DNA from: Devosia sp. A16
Lineage (GTDB): Bacteria; Pseudomonadota; Alphaproteobacteria; Rhizobiales; Devosiaceae
Assembly (NCBI RefSeq): GCF_001402915.1
Contig: NZ_CP012945.1
Coordinates: 1,436,001-1,500,000 of the forward strand
Length of the DNA stretch: 64,000 nucleotides
Reading direction: 5' to 3'
The notes below the pieces were generated by a model. That model searched no databases. It was not told where the DNA came from and saw only the letters and a program-made list of their open reading frames with translations. Positions 47,406 through 55,971 of the stretch are shown piece after piece; the stretch's first letter is position 1, and every line of letters begins with the position of its first letter. Made by a program: the position numbers and the translations under genes.

Positions 47406-48599
47406 ATGGGCATCCTCTCCGGCTACCGCGTCCTCGATTGCTCCATTGCCATGGCCGGCCCGTTCGCGGCGCAGCGGCTGGGCGATCTCGGCGCCGATGT
47501 GGTGAAGGTCGAGCCGGTGACCGGCGAGTGGCAGCGCCATACCGCCGCCGGCGGGGCGCGCGGCAACAAGGTCAACGTCTCCTTCCTGTCGCTCAACCGC
47601 AACAAGCGCTCGCTCGCCGTCGACCTCAAGGACCCGGACGGCAAGGCCGTGCTGCTCGAACTGGTGAAGACCGCCGACGTGTTCCTGCAGAACTATCGGC
47701 CGGGCGTCGCGAAGCGCCTCGGGGTGGACTACGAGACCCTGTCGAAGATCAATCCGCGCCTCGTCTACGTCTCGATCTCCGGCTACGGCGAGGATGGCCC
47801 CTACCTCAACCGCCCCGGCCAGGACCTGGTGCTACAGGGCATGTCGGGCGCCATGCTGTCGGCCGGCCGCGCCGGCGAGCCGCCCAACGCGGCGGGGCAG
47901 TACCTGGTCGACGGCATCACCGCCTACACTGCGTTCGAGGGGGCGCTGGCGGCGCTGCTGCATCGCGAGCGCACCGGCGAGGGCCAACTGGTGCAGGTGA
48001 ACATGCTCGACGCCATCACCACCATCCAGATGCAGGAACTCTCGGTGTTCACCGTCGGTCACAAGCCGCAGGTGCGCTCGGCCGAGCCGCATGCCCATGT
48101 CTACATCCGCGCGCCCTACGGCGCCTTCGCGACGTCCGACGGCTTCATCATCGTCGCCTTTCCCAAGCTCGCCAATCTCGGCCAGACCATCGGCGAGCCG
48201 AGCTTCCTCGACATGGACGACGAGGTCGACACCTGGACCCGGCGCGACGAGATCTTTGCCAAGACCCGTGACCGGCTGAAGACCAAGACCACCGCCGAGT
48301 GGCTGGAGCTGTTGCGCGCCGCCGACATCTGGTGCGGCCCGGTCTATGGCTATGCCGACCTCGTCGAGGACGAGCAGATCAAGCACAACGGCACCTTCGT
48401 CGAGTACGTGCACCCGACCGAGGGCCACGTGAAGACCCCAGGCTTCCCGATCAGGTTTTCGAAGACTCCTTCGACCGTCGAACGCGGCGCGCCCGTCGTC
48501 GGCCAGCACAGCCGCGACGTGCTGCGCGAAGCCGGTTTCGACGATACGGCGATCGAACAATTGCTGGCCAAGGGCGCAGTGGCGGAGAACGGCATATGA
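47406..48599 (+). CDS. Family III CoA-transferase (CaiB/BaiF), canonical Asp present
   Basis: A 397-residue CoA-transferase paralogous to the one at 23747. It shows LDCSIAMAGPFAAQRLGDLG, VVKVEPVTGEWQR, LNRNKRSLAVDLKDPDG, FLQNYRPGVAKRLGVDYE and SISGYGEDGPY. The catalytic turn is VQVNMLDAI with D202, unlike Glu205 of the other copy. A 77-base gap without obvious motifs separates it from the SDR gene. Its presence in a sugar importer operon suggests that a sugar-derived acid is activated to a CoA thioester. Donor and acceptor are unknown. Confidence 0.9.
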   Translation: MGILSGYRVLDCSIAMAGPFAAQRLGDLGADVVKVEPVTGEWQRHTAAGGARGNKVNVSFLSLNRNKRSLAVDLKDPDGKAVLLELVKTADVFLQNYRPGVAKRLGVDYETLSKINPRLVYVSISGYGEDGPYLNRPGQDLVLQGMSGAMLSAGRAGEPPNAAGQYLVDGITAYTAFEGALAALLHRERTGEGQLVQVNMLDAITTIQMQELSVFTVGHKPQVRSAEPHAHVYIRAPYGAFATSDGFIIVAFPKLANLGQTIGEPSFLDMDDEVDTWTRRDEIFAKTRDRLKTKTTAEWLELLRAADIWCGPVYGYADLVEDEQIKHNGTFVEYVHPTEGHVKTPGFPIRFSKTPSTVERGAPVVGQHSRDVLREAGFDDTAIEQLLAKGAVAENGI

Positions 48600-48664
48600 C
48601 CTCTCCGTGATCCTCCCCCGCGGGGCGGGGGAGGGGGACCGGCGAAGCCGGTGGAGGGGGCGGT
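48600..48664. repeat. Short GC-rich inverted repeat between CoA genes
   Basis: ATCCTCCCCCGCGGGGCGGG and GGACCGGCGAAGCCGGTGGA are two adjacent hairpins in the 89-base gap before the enoyl-CoA hydratase gene. They could moderate read-through. Confidence 0.6.
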
Positions 48665-48688
48665 CAGTCTTTCAGTCAGGAATAGGCC

Positions 48689-49459
48689 ATGTCTGAGAAC
48701 ATCCTCGTCGAGCGCGACGGCTTCGTCGGCATCATAACCTTCAATCGGCCGGAAAAGCTCAACGCCATGACGCCGGAAATGGCGGCGGCGCTGGTGGCGG
48801 CGGTCACCGAGTTCAACACCGACGATGCCATCCGGGCGGTGATCCTGACCGGCGCCGGCGAGAAGGCCTTCTCCGCCGGCTCCGATATCAGGACGCTCGA
48901 CGACTACGACAGCGCCTGGAACTTCCGGAACCGGCCCGATTATTGCGACGCCATTCGCGCCCTGCTGAAGCCGTCCATCGCTGCGGTAAACGGCTACGCC
49001 TTCGGCGGCGGACTCGAGACTGCCATGGCCTGTGACATCCGCATCGCCTCGGACAATGCCAGCTTCGCCGCGCCGGAAATCAAGCTCGGCTGGATCGGCG
49101 GCGGCGGCATGGCGGTGAACCTCGCCCATGCCGTCGGCCCCTCCAACGCCGCGCTGATGATCATGACCGGCGATCCCGTTGACGCCGTGACAGCCGAACG
49201 CTGGGGCCTCGTCTCCCGCATCGTAGCGCGCACCGATTTGCTGGCTGAAGCCAAGCGGCTCGCAGCGACCATCGCCTCACGCGCCCCGATTGCCGCCGAG
49301 ACCGCCAAGCTGAACCTCCGCGCCGCCTGGGAACTCTCGATCGCCAACGCCATCAGCTACGAGCGCGACCTGCAGGCGATCTGCTTTGCGACGGAAGATG
49401 CGCGGGAGGGGCGCGCGGCGTTCAAGGCGAAGCGGTCGCCGGTGTTCAAGCGGCGGTAG
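48689..49459 (+). CDS. Enoyl-CoA hydratase/isomerase (crotonase family)
   Basis: A 256-residue crotonase-fold protein. The oxyanion hole is formed by FSAGSDIRTL (about 61-70) and GYAFGGGLE (102-110), with E110 in the first catalytic Glu position and E130 in APEIKLGWIGGG as a candidate second acid/base. The usual Pro after this loop is replaced by Gly. It acts on CoA thioesters in the cytoplasm by hydration, isomerisation or related chemistry. Last gene of the long operon headed by dehydratase 2, and probably acts after the CoA-transferase next to it. Confidence 0.9.
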   Translation: MSENILVERDGFVGIITFNRPEKLNAMTPEMAAALVAAVTEFNTDDAIRAVILTGAGEKAFSAGSDIRTLDDYDSAWNFRNRPDYCDAIRALLKPSIAAVNGYAFGGGLETAMACDIRIASDNASFAAPEIKLGWIGGGGMAVNLAHAVGPSNAALMIMTGDPVDAVTAERWGLVSRIVARTDLLAEAKRLAATIASRAPIAAETAKLNLRAAWELSIANAISYERDLQAICFATEDAREGRAAFKAKRSPVFKRR

Positions 49460-49533
49460 GTCAAACCTTCGGGCCTTTTTGGGCACTCATTCGCCATCCC
49501 ACCGGCCATCGAGTGGGTGGAAAGGCCGGAGAC
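49460..49533. terminator. Possible bidirectional terminator between crotonase and kinase genes
   Basis: The 74-base gap between convergent stops holds CCGGCC (49502-49507) and GGCCGG (49524-49529) as a six-bp inverted repeat with an inner CCCAC/GTGGG pair, and a GGGCCTTTTT run near 49480. A weak terminator structure; no gene. Confidence 0.4.
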
Positions 49534-50448
49534 CTAAGCCGCGCCCGAGGCAGTCCCAAACGCCGCCAACCCAGCCCCGATCAGACACGCCGTCGGCCCG
49601 AACTTCGCGGGCACGATCTCGACCGCTTTGCTCAGCCCCAGCGCCTCGCGCCTCGCTGCGGCGCGGGCCGGCTCGAGCAGCCGGTCGCCCAGCGCCAGCA
49701 CGCCGCCGGCCACCACGATGATCTCGGCATCGACCACGTTGTTGGCGCTGCCCAGCACCGCACCCAGCACCTCGGCGGCTTCGGCGATCACCGACTGCGC
49801 CTCGGCGTCGCCTGTCTCGGCCAGCGCCGCAATCTCACGCAGGCTGCGCTGCTGCCCGGTGCGCCGGGCGTACTCGATCTCCATCGCCGTGCCGCTGGCA
49901 TAGGCCTCGAGATGGTCGGTGCCGCCGCACGGGCACGCCCGCCCCTGCCGCAGCGGCGACAGGTGATGGCCGACGCTGCCGGCAATGCCGTAGGCGCCGC
50001 GCTCGACCTTGCCGTTGCGCACCAGCGAGCCGCCCACCCCTGTGCCGAGCGCCACGATCAGCGCCGAATGCTTGCCGCCGGCAGCGCCGAGCACCCCTTC
50101 GCAGAGCCCCGACGCCTGCACGTCGTTGAGCACCGTCACCGGCATGCCGAGCTCTTCGATCAGCCGCTGCTGCAGCTGCGTCCCGGCCCAGCCGCTCAGG
50201 TGGTCGGTCGCCGAAGTGATCTCGCCCTGTTCGCCGACCACCCCGGCGGTGCCGACGCCGCAGCGGCTGACCGAGGCGCCGGCCAGCACCTCTTTCGCCA
50301 GCTTGGCGACGGCGGCAATGATCGCCTCCGCGCCCTCGCGCGCCGGCGTTGCGACCTGCCGGCTGGTAACGATCGTGCCGGCAGCATCCACCAGCCCGAC
50401 GAGGATCTTGGTGCCGCCGATATCGACGGCGAGGGCCAGTTCACTCAC
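49534..50448 (-). CDS. ROK-family sugar kinase, altered zinc motif (ManNAc/glucokinase-like)
   Basis: A ~304-residue ROK kinase that would phosphorylate a hexose or N-acyl-hexosamine. It begins SELALAVDIGGTKILVGLVD (phosphate loop DIGGTK), has ND at 108-109 with catalytic D109, GTGVGGSLV, and H161/H162. The zinc loop reads CPCGGTDHLE: C172, C174 and H179 replace the standard C-x-C-G-x-x-G-C. The usual GExGH is GSVGH. GTG at 50448 overlaps the stop of the permease gene (GTGA). NanE-like and NanA-like genes nearby make N-acetylmannosamine a candidate substrate. Confidence 0.87.
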   Translation of the reverse strand: MSELALAVDIGGTKILVGLVDAAGTIVTSRQVATPAREGAEAIIAAVAKLAKEVLAGASVSRCGVGTAGVVGEQGEITSATDHLSGWAGTQLQQRLIEELGMPVTVLNDVQASGLCEGVLGAAGGKHSALIVALGTGVGGSLVRNGKVERGAYGIAGSVGHHLSPLRQGRACPCGGTDHLEAYASGTAMEIEYARRTGQQRSLREIAALAETGDAEAQSVIAEAAEVLGAVLGSANNVVDAEIIVVAGGVLALGDRLLEPARAAARREALGLSKAVEIVPAKFGPTACLIGAGLAAFGTASGAA

Positions 50449-51323
50449 TTCAGTGCACCGGTGGCGATGCCGCCGATGAAGTAGCGCTGGAACACCAGGA
50501 AGATCAGGAACGCCGGCAGCGTGAACAGCACGCACGAGGCCATCAGGGGCCCCCACTGCACGCCGTGCTCGCCGAGGAACGAATAGAGCCCGATCGACAG
50601 CGTGTAGCTCTCCTCCTCGTTGAGGTAGATCAGCGGATAGAGGAAATCCGTCCACGCCCAGACGAACTGGAACACCGCCGAGGTGATCAGCGCCGGGCGG
50701 GCGATCGGCAGGACGATCGACCAGTAGATGCGGAACTCCGACGCGCCATCGACCTTGGCCGCCTCGATCAGTTCATCGGGCACGCTCAAGAGGAACTGCC
50801 GGATCAGGAAGATGAAGAACGGCGTGCCTAGGAAGGCCGGGATCACCAGCGGCAGGATGGTGCCGGTGGCCCCCACCTTGTTCCACATCATGTAGATGGG
50901 AATGAGCGTCACCTGCGGCGGCAGCATCATGGTGGCGAGCACCATGATGAAGAGCAGGTTCCGGCCCTTCCAGCGCAGCTTCGACAACGAGTAGGCGACG
51001 AGCGGCGACACCAGCACGGTCCCCAGCACGCTGAGGCCGGCGATCACCACCGTATTGAGCAGGAACCGGAAGAACGGAATCTGGGTCAGCGCGCCGACGA
51101 AATGGTCGAGCGTCCAGGTTCGCGGCAGCAGCTCCGGCGGCGCCATGAAGATCTCGTCCGAGACCTTGAACGCCGTCGTCAGCATGACGACGAACGGAAA
51201 GACGAACACCCCGGCGAGGAGGATCACCAGCGCATAGCGATAGATGGTCATCAGCCAGCCGAAGCGGCCGCCCACCGGTACGCGCTCCGAAATCCCGGTG
51301 CCCTGCATTTCAGCGGTTGTCAT
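50445..51323 (-). CDS. ABC sugar permease, MalG type, importer 4
   Basis: A 292-residue permease with six membrane segments, LATMMLPPQVTLIPIYMMWN, EAA loop LIEAAKVDGASEFRIYWSIV and a C-terminal IGGIATGALK. It overlaps the MalF-type gene before it by 14 bases and the kinase gene after it by four. This operon (receptor, two permeases, kinase) has no ATPase gene. Confidence 0.93.
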   Translation of the reverse strand: MTTAEMQGTGISERVPVGGRFGWLMTIYRYALVILLAGVFVFPFVVMLTTAFKVSDEIFMAPPELLPRTWTLDHFVGALTQIPFFRFLLNTVVIAGLSVLGTVLVSPLVAYSLSKLRWKGRNLLFIMVLATMMLPPQVTLIPIYMMWNKVGATGTILPLVIPAFLGTPFFIFLIRQFLLSVPDELIEAAKVDGASEFRIYWSIVLPIARPALITSAVFQFVWAWTDFLYPLIYLNEEESYTLSIGLYSFLGEHGVQWGPLMASCVLFTLPAFLIFLVFQRYFIGGIATGALK

Positions 51324-52239
51324 AGAACACCCACTTCTTGGCCGACCACAGGATCAGCAATGTGATGGCCAGCGTCACGAACAGCAGCACCCAGGCCATC
51401 GCCGAAGCGTAGCCCATCTTCAGGAAGGTGAAGCCGTTCTGGAACAGGTAGATCGAGTAGCTCAGCATCGAGTCGCCCGGCCCGGTCGCCGTCTGCGTGC
51501 CGAGCCCCGGGTCCTTCGAGAGGACGAACGGCTGGGTGAACACCTGCAGGAACGCGATGATCAGGACGATCACCTGGAACAGCGTCACCGGCGAGATCAT
51601 CGGCCAGGTGATGTGCCAGAAGCGGCGCAGCGGCCCGGCGCCATCGAGTTCGGCGGCCTCATAGAGCTCCTGCGGCACGTTCTTCAGCGCTGCGAGGTAG
51701 ATCAGCATGGTGCCGCCCACCGTCCACAGCATGAGGACGATGACCGAGATGCCGCCCCAGCTGGCGTCGAGCAGCCAGTTCGGTTGCGGAATGCGGAACC
51801 AGCGCAGGATCTCGTTGACGAAGCCGTATTGCGCGTTGAGCAACCAGCGCCACAGGAAGCCCGCCGCCACTGCCGGAACGATCGAGGGCAGGTAGACCAG
51901 CGCCCGCCACAGCGGCTGGCCCTTGAGTTTCTGATTGAGGATGTGAGCGCCGGCGATCGAGATGGCGATATCCACCGGCACGCCGACAAAGGTGAAGAAC
52001 AGCGTGTTGTAGAGGCTCTTCCAGAACTTGGCGTCCGAGATCATCCGCTCGTAATTGGCGAGCCCGACCCATTTGGGCGCCTTGAACAGGCTGAAATCGG
52101 TGAGGCTGTAATAGCCGGAAGCGAGGATCGGCCACAGGTAGAGCACCAGGAAGCCGATGATGAACGGCGAGGCGAAGGCCAGGCCCTTGAGAAGGGCCCG
52201 GCCGGTCGGTTCGCTCTGTCTGGGACGCGCGCTCTGCAA
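51310..52239 (-). CDS. ABC sugar permease, MalF type, importer 4 (TTG start proposed)
   Basis: A ~309-residue permease with six membrane segments, the EAA loop LYEAAELDGAGPLRRFWHIT, and SLTDFSLFKAPKWVGLANYE typical of MalF-type N-termini. The longer frame would run into the receptor gene and encode an Arg-rich extension. I propose TTG at 52239, four bases after the receptor's TAA stop, although no good ribosome-binding site is visible and the start is uncertain. Directly coupled to the receptor and MalG-type genes. Confidence 0.85.
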   Translation of the reverse strand: MQSARPRQSEPTGRALLKGLAFASPFIIGFLVLYLWPILASGYYSLTDFSLFKAPKWVGLANYERMISDAKFWKSLYNTLFFTFVGVPVDIAISIAGAHILNQKLKGQPLWRALVYLPSIVPAVAAGFLWRWLLNAQYGFVNEILRWFRIPQPNWLLDASWGGISVIVLMLWTVGGTMLIYLAALKNVPQELYEAAELDGAGPLRRFWHITWPMISPVTLFQVIVLIIAFLQVFTQPFVLSKDPGLGTQTATGPGDSMLSYSIYLFQNGFTFLKMGYASAMAWVLLFVTLAITLLILWSAKKWVFYDNR

Positions 52240-52243
52240 CAGC

Positions 52244-53503
52244 TTACTGCGAGTACGAGCCGGTACGGTCGGCAACGGCCTGCAGCGCCGCTTCCGGAGT
52301 CTGGGCGCCCTGCAGCACCGAGTCGAATGCGGACGCGAGGTCGGCATTGTATTCGGCCATGTACAGCGCCGGCGGCAGGCCGTGCGTGTTGGGGTTCTTC
52401 AACGCGTCGAGCCAGACCTTGAAGTTCGGCAGGTCGTCATAGGTGGCGCTGTCGACCAGCGACAGGCGGCCCGGCAGGTTGGCCAGCACGTGGCTGAACT
52501 TTTCCATCGCCGGCGGGCTGATCAGGTATTTGACGAACTCAGCCGCCGCTTCCTTGTTGCCGGTATTGGTCGGAATGAAGATGGTCGACACGTCCGCCCA
52601 GGTCGAGCCGTTCAGTTCCGGGGTCTTGCCCGGCACCTGCACCACGCCCCAGTCCATCCCGGCTTCGGTGTTGAACTTGGCGCGCCATTCACCCTCGAAC
52701 ACCATGGCAATCTTGCCCTGCTTGAACGAGTCCTGGTCCGACATGTAGGGGCCGAAGCCAGCGACGAACTTGTTGTAGGCCGCGGGGGTCACCGGCGCCA
52801 CCACGTTGTCGTAGTAGAACTTCACGCCCTCGACGAACCCCGGATCGGTCGGGGTGGGCTTGCCGTCGCGGTTCCAGTCGCCGCCATGCGCATAGCCCAG
52901 CGTCTTCAAACCAGCCGAGATGTCGGTGAGCCCGAGGCCCAGCTGGGTGACATTGCCCTCGGCATCCACCTTGGTGAGCTTCTTGATGGCGTCGGCGAGC
53001 TCGGCCATCGAGGTCGGCGGGGTGACGCCGGCTTCGTCGAGCAGCTTCTTGTTGTAGACCAGCTGGAAGTTGTGGGTCGCGATCGGCACCGAATAGAGCA
53101 CGCCGTCGACCACCAGCTGCTTCATGATGCTCTCGGGGAAATCCGAGGTATCGAGCGCGAATTCGTCGAGCGGCAGCAGGATGCCCTGGTTCGCCCACGA
53201 CGCGATGTTGGAGGCGAAGTTGTCGGAGACGTCGAAGGCGCCCTTGGCGCTCGACATCGACGCCAGCTGCTTGGTCATGTCGGGGCTCGACACGCCCTTG
53301 ACCACGATCTTGTCCTGGCTGGCGTTGAAATCGGTGATGATCTGCTCGAGCGCCGCGCCCTCGGCGCCGCCCCACAGATACGAGAAGGTGATCTCGGTCT
53401 TGTCCTGCGCCTGGGCGCCCAGCGCCCCACCCAGCAGCATGACCGCGCCCAGCGCGGTCGACATCGCGGCATGCGCCGCACGAGCTTGAGCTTTCCGCTC
53501 CAT
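52244..53503 (-). CDS. ABC sugar solute-binding protein (family 1), importer 4
   Basis: A 419-residue receptor with leader RAAHAAMSTALGAVMLLGGA ending at AQAQDKT. The mature part opens ITFSYLWGGAEGAALEQIIT and has NFASNIASWANQGILLPLDE, QLVYNKKLLDEAGVTPPTSM and MSDQDSFKQGKIAMVFEGEW. It is the first gene of the minus-strand operon and divergent from the HutC-type regulator, which probably controls it. Ligand not assignable, but the neighbouring NanE/ROK/NanA-like genes suggest an amino sugar. Confidence 0.92.
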   Translation of the reverse strand: MERKAQARAAHAAMSTALGAVMLLGGALGAQAQDKTEITFSYLWGGAEGAALEQIITDFNASQDKIVVKGVSSPDMTKQLASMSSAKGAFDVSDNFASNIASWANQGILLPLDEFALDTSDFPESIMKQLVVDGVLYSVPIATHNFQLVYNKKLLDEAGVTPPTSMAELADAIKKLTKVDAEGNVTQLGLGLTDISAGLKTLGYAHGGDWNRDGKPTPTDPGFVEGVKFYYDNVVAPVTPAAYNKFVAGFGPYMSDQDSFKQGKIAMVFEGEWRAKFNTEAGMDWGVVQVPGKTPELNGSTWADVSTIFIPTNTGNKEAAAEFVKYLISPPAMEKFSHVLANLPGRLSLVDSATYDDLPNFKVWLDALKNPNTHGLPPALYMAEYNADLASAFDSVLQGAQTPEAALQAVADRTGSYSQ

Positions 53504-53535
53504 CCTGAAGTCTCCCTTGGCTATATGCCGCTAAA

Positions 53536-53547
53536 TGGTGTAGCCCA
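53536..53547. promoter_or_regulatory. Candidate HutC/NagR-type operator TGGTGTAGCCCA
   Basis: Matches the TGG-N6-CCA spacing known for HutC-subfamily GntR proteins (NagR/DasR). It lies 33 bases upstream of the receptor gene of importer 4, in the divergent gap with the regulator gene. Short and degenerate, so only a candidate. Confidence 0.4.
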
Positions 53548-53610
53548 ATTTTTCGAAGCCCGTCAACATGGCGTCACATTCGCGCTGAAATGAGCAGACA
53601 AGCGTGCAAT

Positions 53611-53622
53611 TGGAGTATACCA
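53611..53622. promoter_or_regulatory. Candidate HutC/NagR-type operator TGGAGTATACCA
   Basis: A second TGG-N6-CCA site in the same gap, with the central GTATAC palindrome common in GntR operators. It lies about 62 bases before the regulator start at 53684 and 75 bases from the other site. Confidence 0.45.
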
Positions 53623-53683
53623 CTCTCTTGCCGGTCGACGAGAAGCCGTGCTTTCATGCGCGCGAGTGGGAGGACCCCGATTC

Positions 53684-54430
53684 ATGGCTGAGACCGCTGG
53701 AAACGGCCGAGCGGGCACCAAGGGCGCCCAGTTGCGGAGCTATCTGCTCGGCCTGATCGAGGGCGAGCTGAAGCCGCACGAAAAGCTCCCCACCGAGCGC
53801 GACCTCGCCGAGACCTTCGGTGTCACCCGGCTGACGGTGCGCCGCGCCCTCGATCAGCTCGGCTATGAGGGACGCGTCTACCGTACCCAGGGTGCGGGCA
53901 CTTTCGTCTCCGAACCGCGTATCGCCAAATCGGTGGAGCTGACCTCGTTCACCCAGGACATGCGCTCGCGCGGGCTCGTCCCCGGTTCGCTCGATACGGT
54001 GGTCGAGGAAATCGCCGCCGGCGCCGAGATCGGCGCCCGGCTCGCGCTCAGCCCGCGCGATCTGGTTGCCCATATCTCGCGCGTCCGCACCGCCGACGGC
54101 GAGCCGATGTGCATCGAGAACACCTATGTGCCGGCCAAGCTCGCGCCCGGTCTCGCGGCGCGCGGCATCACCGGCTCGCTCTACCAGATGCTCACCGAGA
54201 CCTATCACCTGAAGATCGAGAAGGCCGAACAGTCGATCCACGCCACGGTGCTCGATCCACCCTTGGCAAAACTCCTCGGCGTCCCGGAATTCTCGCCGGC
54301 CTTCAAAGTGCTGCGCGTCGCCTATGACGCGAGGAACCAGCGCATCGAATACGCCGAGAGCGTCTACCGCGCCGACCGCTACTCCTACGATTTCGTCATT
54401 TTCCGCACGAGCCGAGACCATACGAATTGA
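53684..54430 (+). CDS. GntR-family regulator, HutC subfamily (UTRA domain)
   Basis: A 248-residue regulator. The winged helix (about 15-80) contains KLPTERDLAETFGVTRLTVR and RALDQLGYEGRVYRTQGAGT. The UTRA sensor follows (FTQDMRSRGLVPGS, IENTYVPAKLAPGL and the ending YAESVYRADRYSYDF). UTRA domains usually bind phosphosugars or small metabolites. I choose ATG at 53684, preceded by GGGAGGACC. Its stop overlaps the TTG of the DUF4127 gene, so regulator, DUF4127 and NanE-like genes form one operon divergent from importer 4. Confidence 0.92.
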   Translation: MAETAGNGRAGTKGAQLRSYLLGLIEGELKPHEKLPTERDLAETFGVTRLTVRRALDQLGYEGRVYRTQGAGTFVSEPRIAKSVELTSFTQDMRSRGLVPGSLDTVVEEIAAGAEIGARLALSPRDLVAHISRVRTADGEPMCIENTYVPAKLAPGLAARGITGSLYQMLTETYHLKIEKAEQSIHATVLDPPLAKLLGVPEFSPAFKVLRVAYDARNQRIEYAESVYRADRYSYDFVIFRTSRDHTN

Positions 54431-55971
54431 CGTCCACACGTGCCCTTTCGCTCGCTTTCCTTCCCCTCGATGAGCGCCCGGTCAATATCGGCCTGCCTGC
54501 CGGTGTCGCCGCCATTGCCGGCGCCACGCTGGTGCTGCCGCCGGCGGAACTGCTGCCCCGGCTGCGCCAGCCCGGCGATGCCGACTGCCTCGGCCGCTGG
54601 CTCGAGAGCACGGCGCCGACGACCGATGCGGTGATCGCCTCGCTCGACATGCTCTGCTATGGCGGCCTGATCGCCGCACGCACCACCGCCGATACGACGC
54701 TCAGCGCCCTCAACCGGCTCGATGTGCTGCGCCGCCTCCACGCTGCGCATCCGGCGCTGCCGCTCTGCGCCGTGTCGCTGGTGATGCGCGCCTCCAACTC
54801 CTACAACCCGCAGGAAGAGCCCGATTACTGGGCCCGGCACGGCATGGAGCTGCATAAGCTCGGCGCGCTGCACCATCGCGACCTGCTCGAAACCCTTGGC
54901 GCCAGCCATGCCGGCAATGCCGAGGCGCTCGCCGCGCTGCGCGCTGCGCTGCCCGGCGCGATCGTCGCCGATTTCGAGCGCCGGCGGCTGCGCAACCATC
55001 ACGTCAATCTCGAAGCCATCGCGCTCGCGTCCGAAGGCGCCATCGACCCGCTGCTGATCACCGCCGACGATACCGCCGAACACTCGGCCGGCTCGGTCGA
55101 GCAGGTCTGGCTACAGCACTGGAGCCACGTGCTGCCGATATCAGGCGAGGTGCTGATGTATCCCGGCGCCGACGAGGTGGCCGCGGTGCTGGTCGCGCGT
55201 CAGCTCGGCGCCCACTTCGGCGTCACCCCCCGCTTTACCGTCGAATGCGCCGATCCACCGGGCATGCAGCGTATCGCCAAATACGAGAACAGCCCCATGC
55301 ATGAGGCGGTCGACCGCCAGCTCCGCGCCTCGGGGTCGGTGACCGTCACCGCCCCCGAGGCCATGGCCCTCGTCGTCCATGCGCCGGATCCGAGGCGTCG
55401 CGACCATTGCGGCATGGTGGTCGAGAAGTCCGACGCCCAGTCGATCTTCGATGCTGACGATGCCATCGCGGCTAACAAGAGCGCCGACCTCATCGCCCGC
55501 CTGCTGGCCGCCGGCCGCGAGGTGGCGCTCGCTGATCTCCGCTATTCCAACGGCGCCGATCCGCTCTTGATCGAGGAATTGCACCGCCGCGGCATTCTGC
55601 TTGAGCTCGTCGCCTATGGCGGCTGGAACACCGCCGGCAATGCGCTGGGCTCGGTGGTCGCCGCCGCCGCGGCGATCCAGATCGGCCGGGCCGCCGGCAC
55701 CTTCGACGCGCCTGCCGCGCGGCGGGTGCTGCTGCACCGGTTGATCGAGGACTTCGCCTATATGACCGATGCCCGCCGGCCGCTGAACGCCGGCGTCTAC
55801 ACCTTCGCCGACCGCGCTGAAGAAGCGGCGGCCGAAGCCTCCATCGGCGCCACCCTCGACGCCAGCCTGAAGCGCCTGACCGGGCGGAACGAGCTCGGCA
55901 TCACCGCCGTCCGCTTCCCCTGGCACCGCAGCTTCGAAGTCGACTTCACCATCGCCGGGGACCTCTCGTGA
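54427..55971 (+). CDS. DUF4127 family protein (uncharacterised)
   Basis: A 514-residue protein of the DUF4127 family, function unknown. It begins with the family's PLDERPVN motif (LAFLPLDERPVNIGLPAG). It continues with SLDMLCYGGLIAARTT, VMRASNSYNPQEEPDYWAR, TADDTAEHSAG, MYPGADEVA, and VAYGGWNTAGNALGSVVAAA near residue 400. No signal peptide or membrane segment is evident. The start is TTG at 54427, overlapping the regulator stop (TTGA). The GTG of the NanE-like gene overlaps its stop, so both proteins are made together, which suggests a role in the same amino-sugar pathway. Confidence 0.83.
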   Translation: MTSTRALSLAFLPLDERPVNIGLPAGVAAIAGATLVLPPAELLPRLRQPGDADCLGRWLESTAPTTDAVIASLDMLCYGGLIAARTTADTTLSALNRLDVLRRLHAAHPALPLCAVSLVMRASNSYNPQEEPDYWARHGMELHKLGALHHRDLLETLGASHAGNAEALAALRAALPGAIVADFERRRLRNHHVNLEAIALASEGAIDPLLITADDTAEHSAGSVEQVWLQHWSHVLPISGEVLMYPGADEVAAVLVARQLGAHFGVTPRFTVECADPPGMQRIAKYENSPMHEAVDRQLRASGSVTVTAPEAMALVVHAPDPRRRDHCGMVVEKSDAQSIFDADDAIAANKSADLIARLLAAGREVALADLRYSNGADPLLIEELHRRGILLELVAYGGWNTAGNALGSVVAAAAAIQIGRAAGTFDAPAARRVLLHRLIEDFAYMTDARRPLNAGVYTFADRAEEAAAEASIGATLDASLKRLTGRNELGITAVRFPWHRSFEVDFTIAGDLS

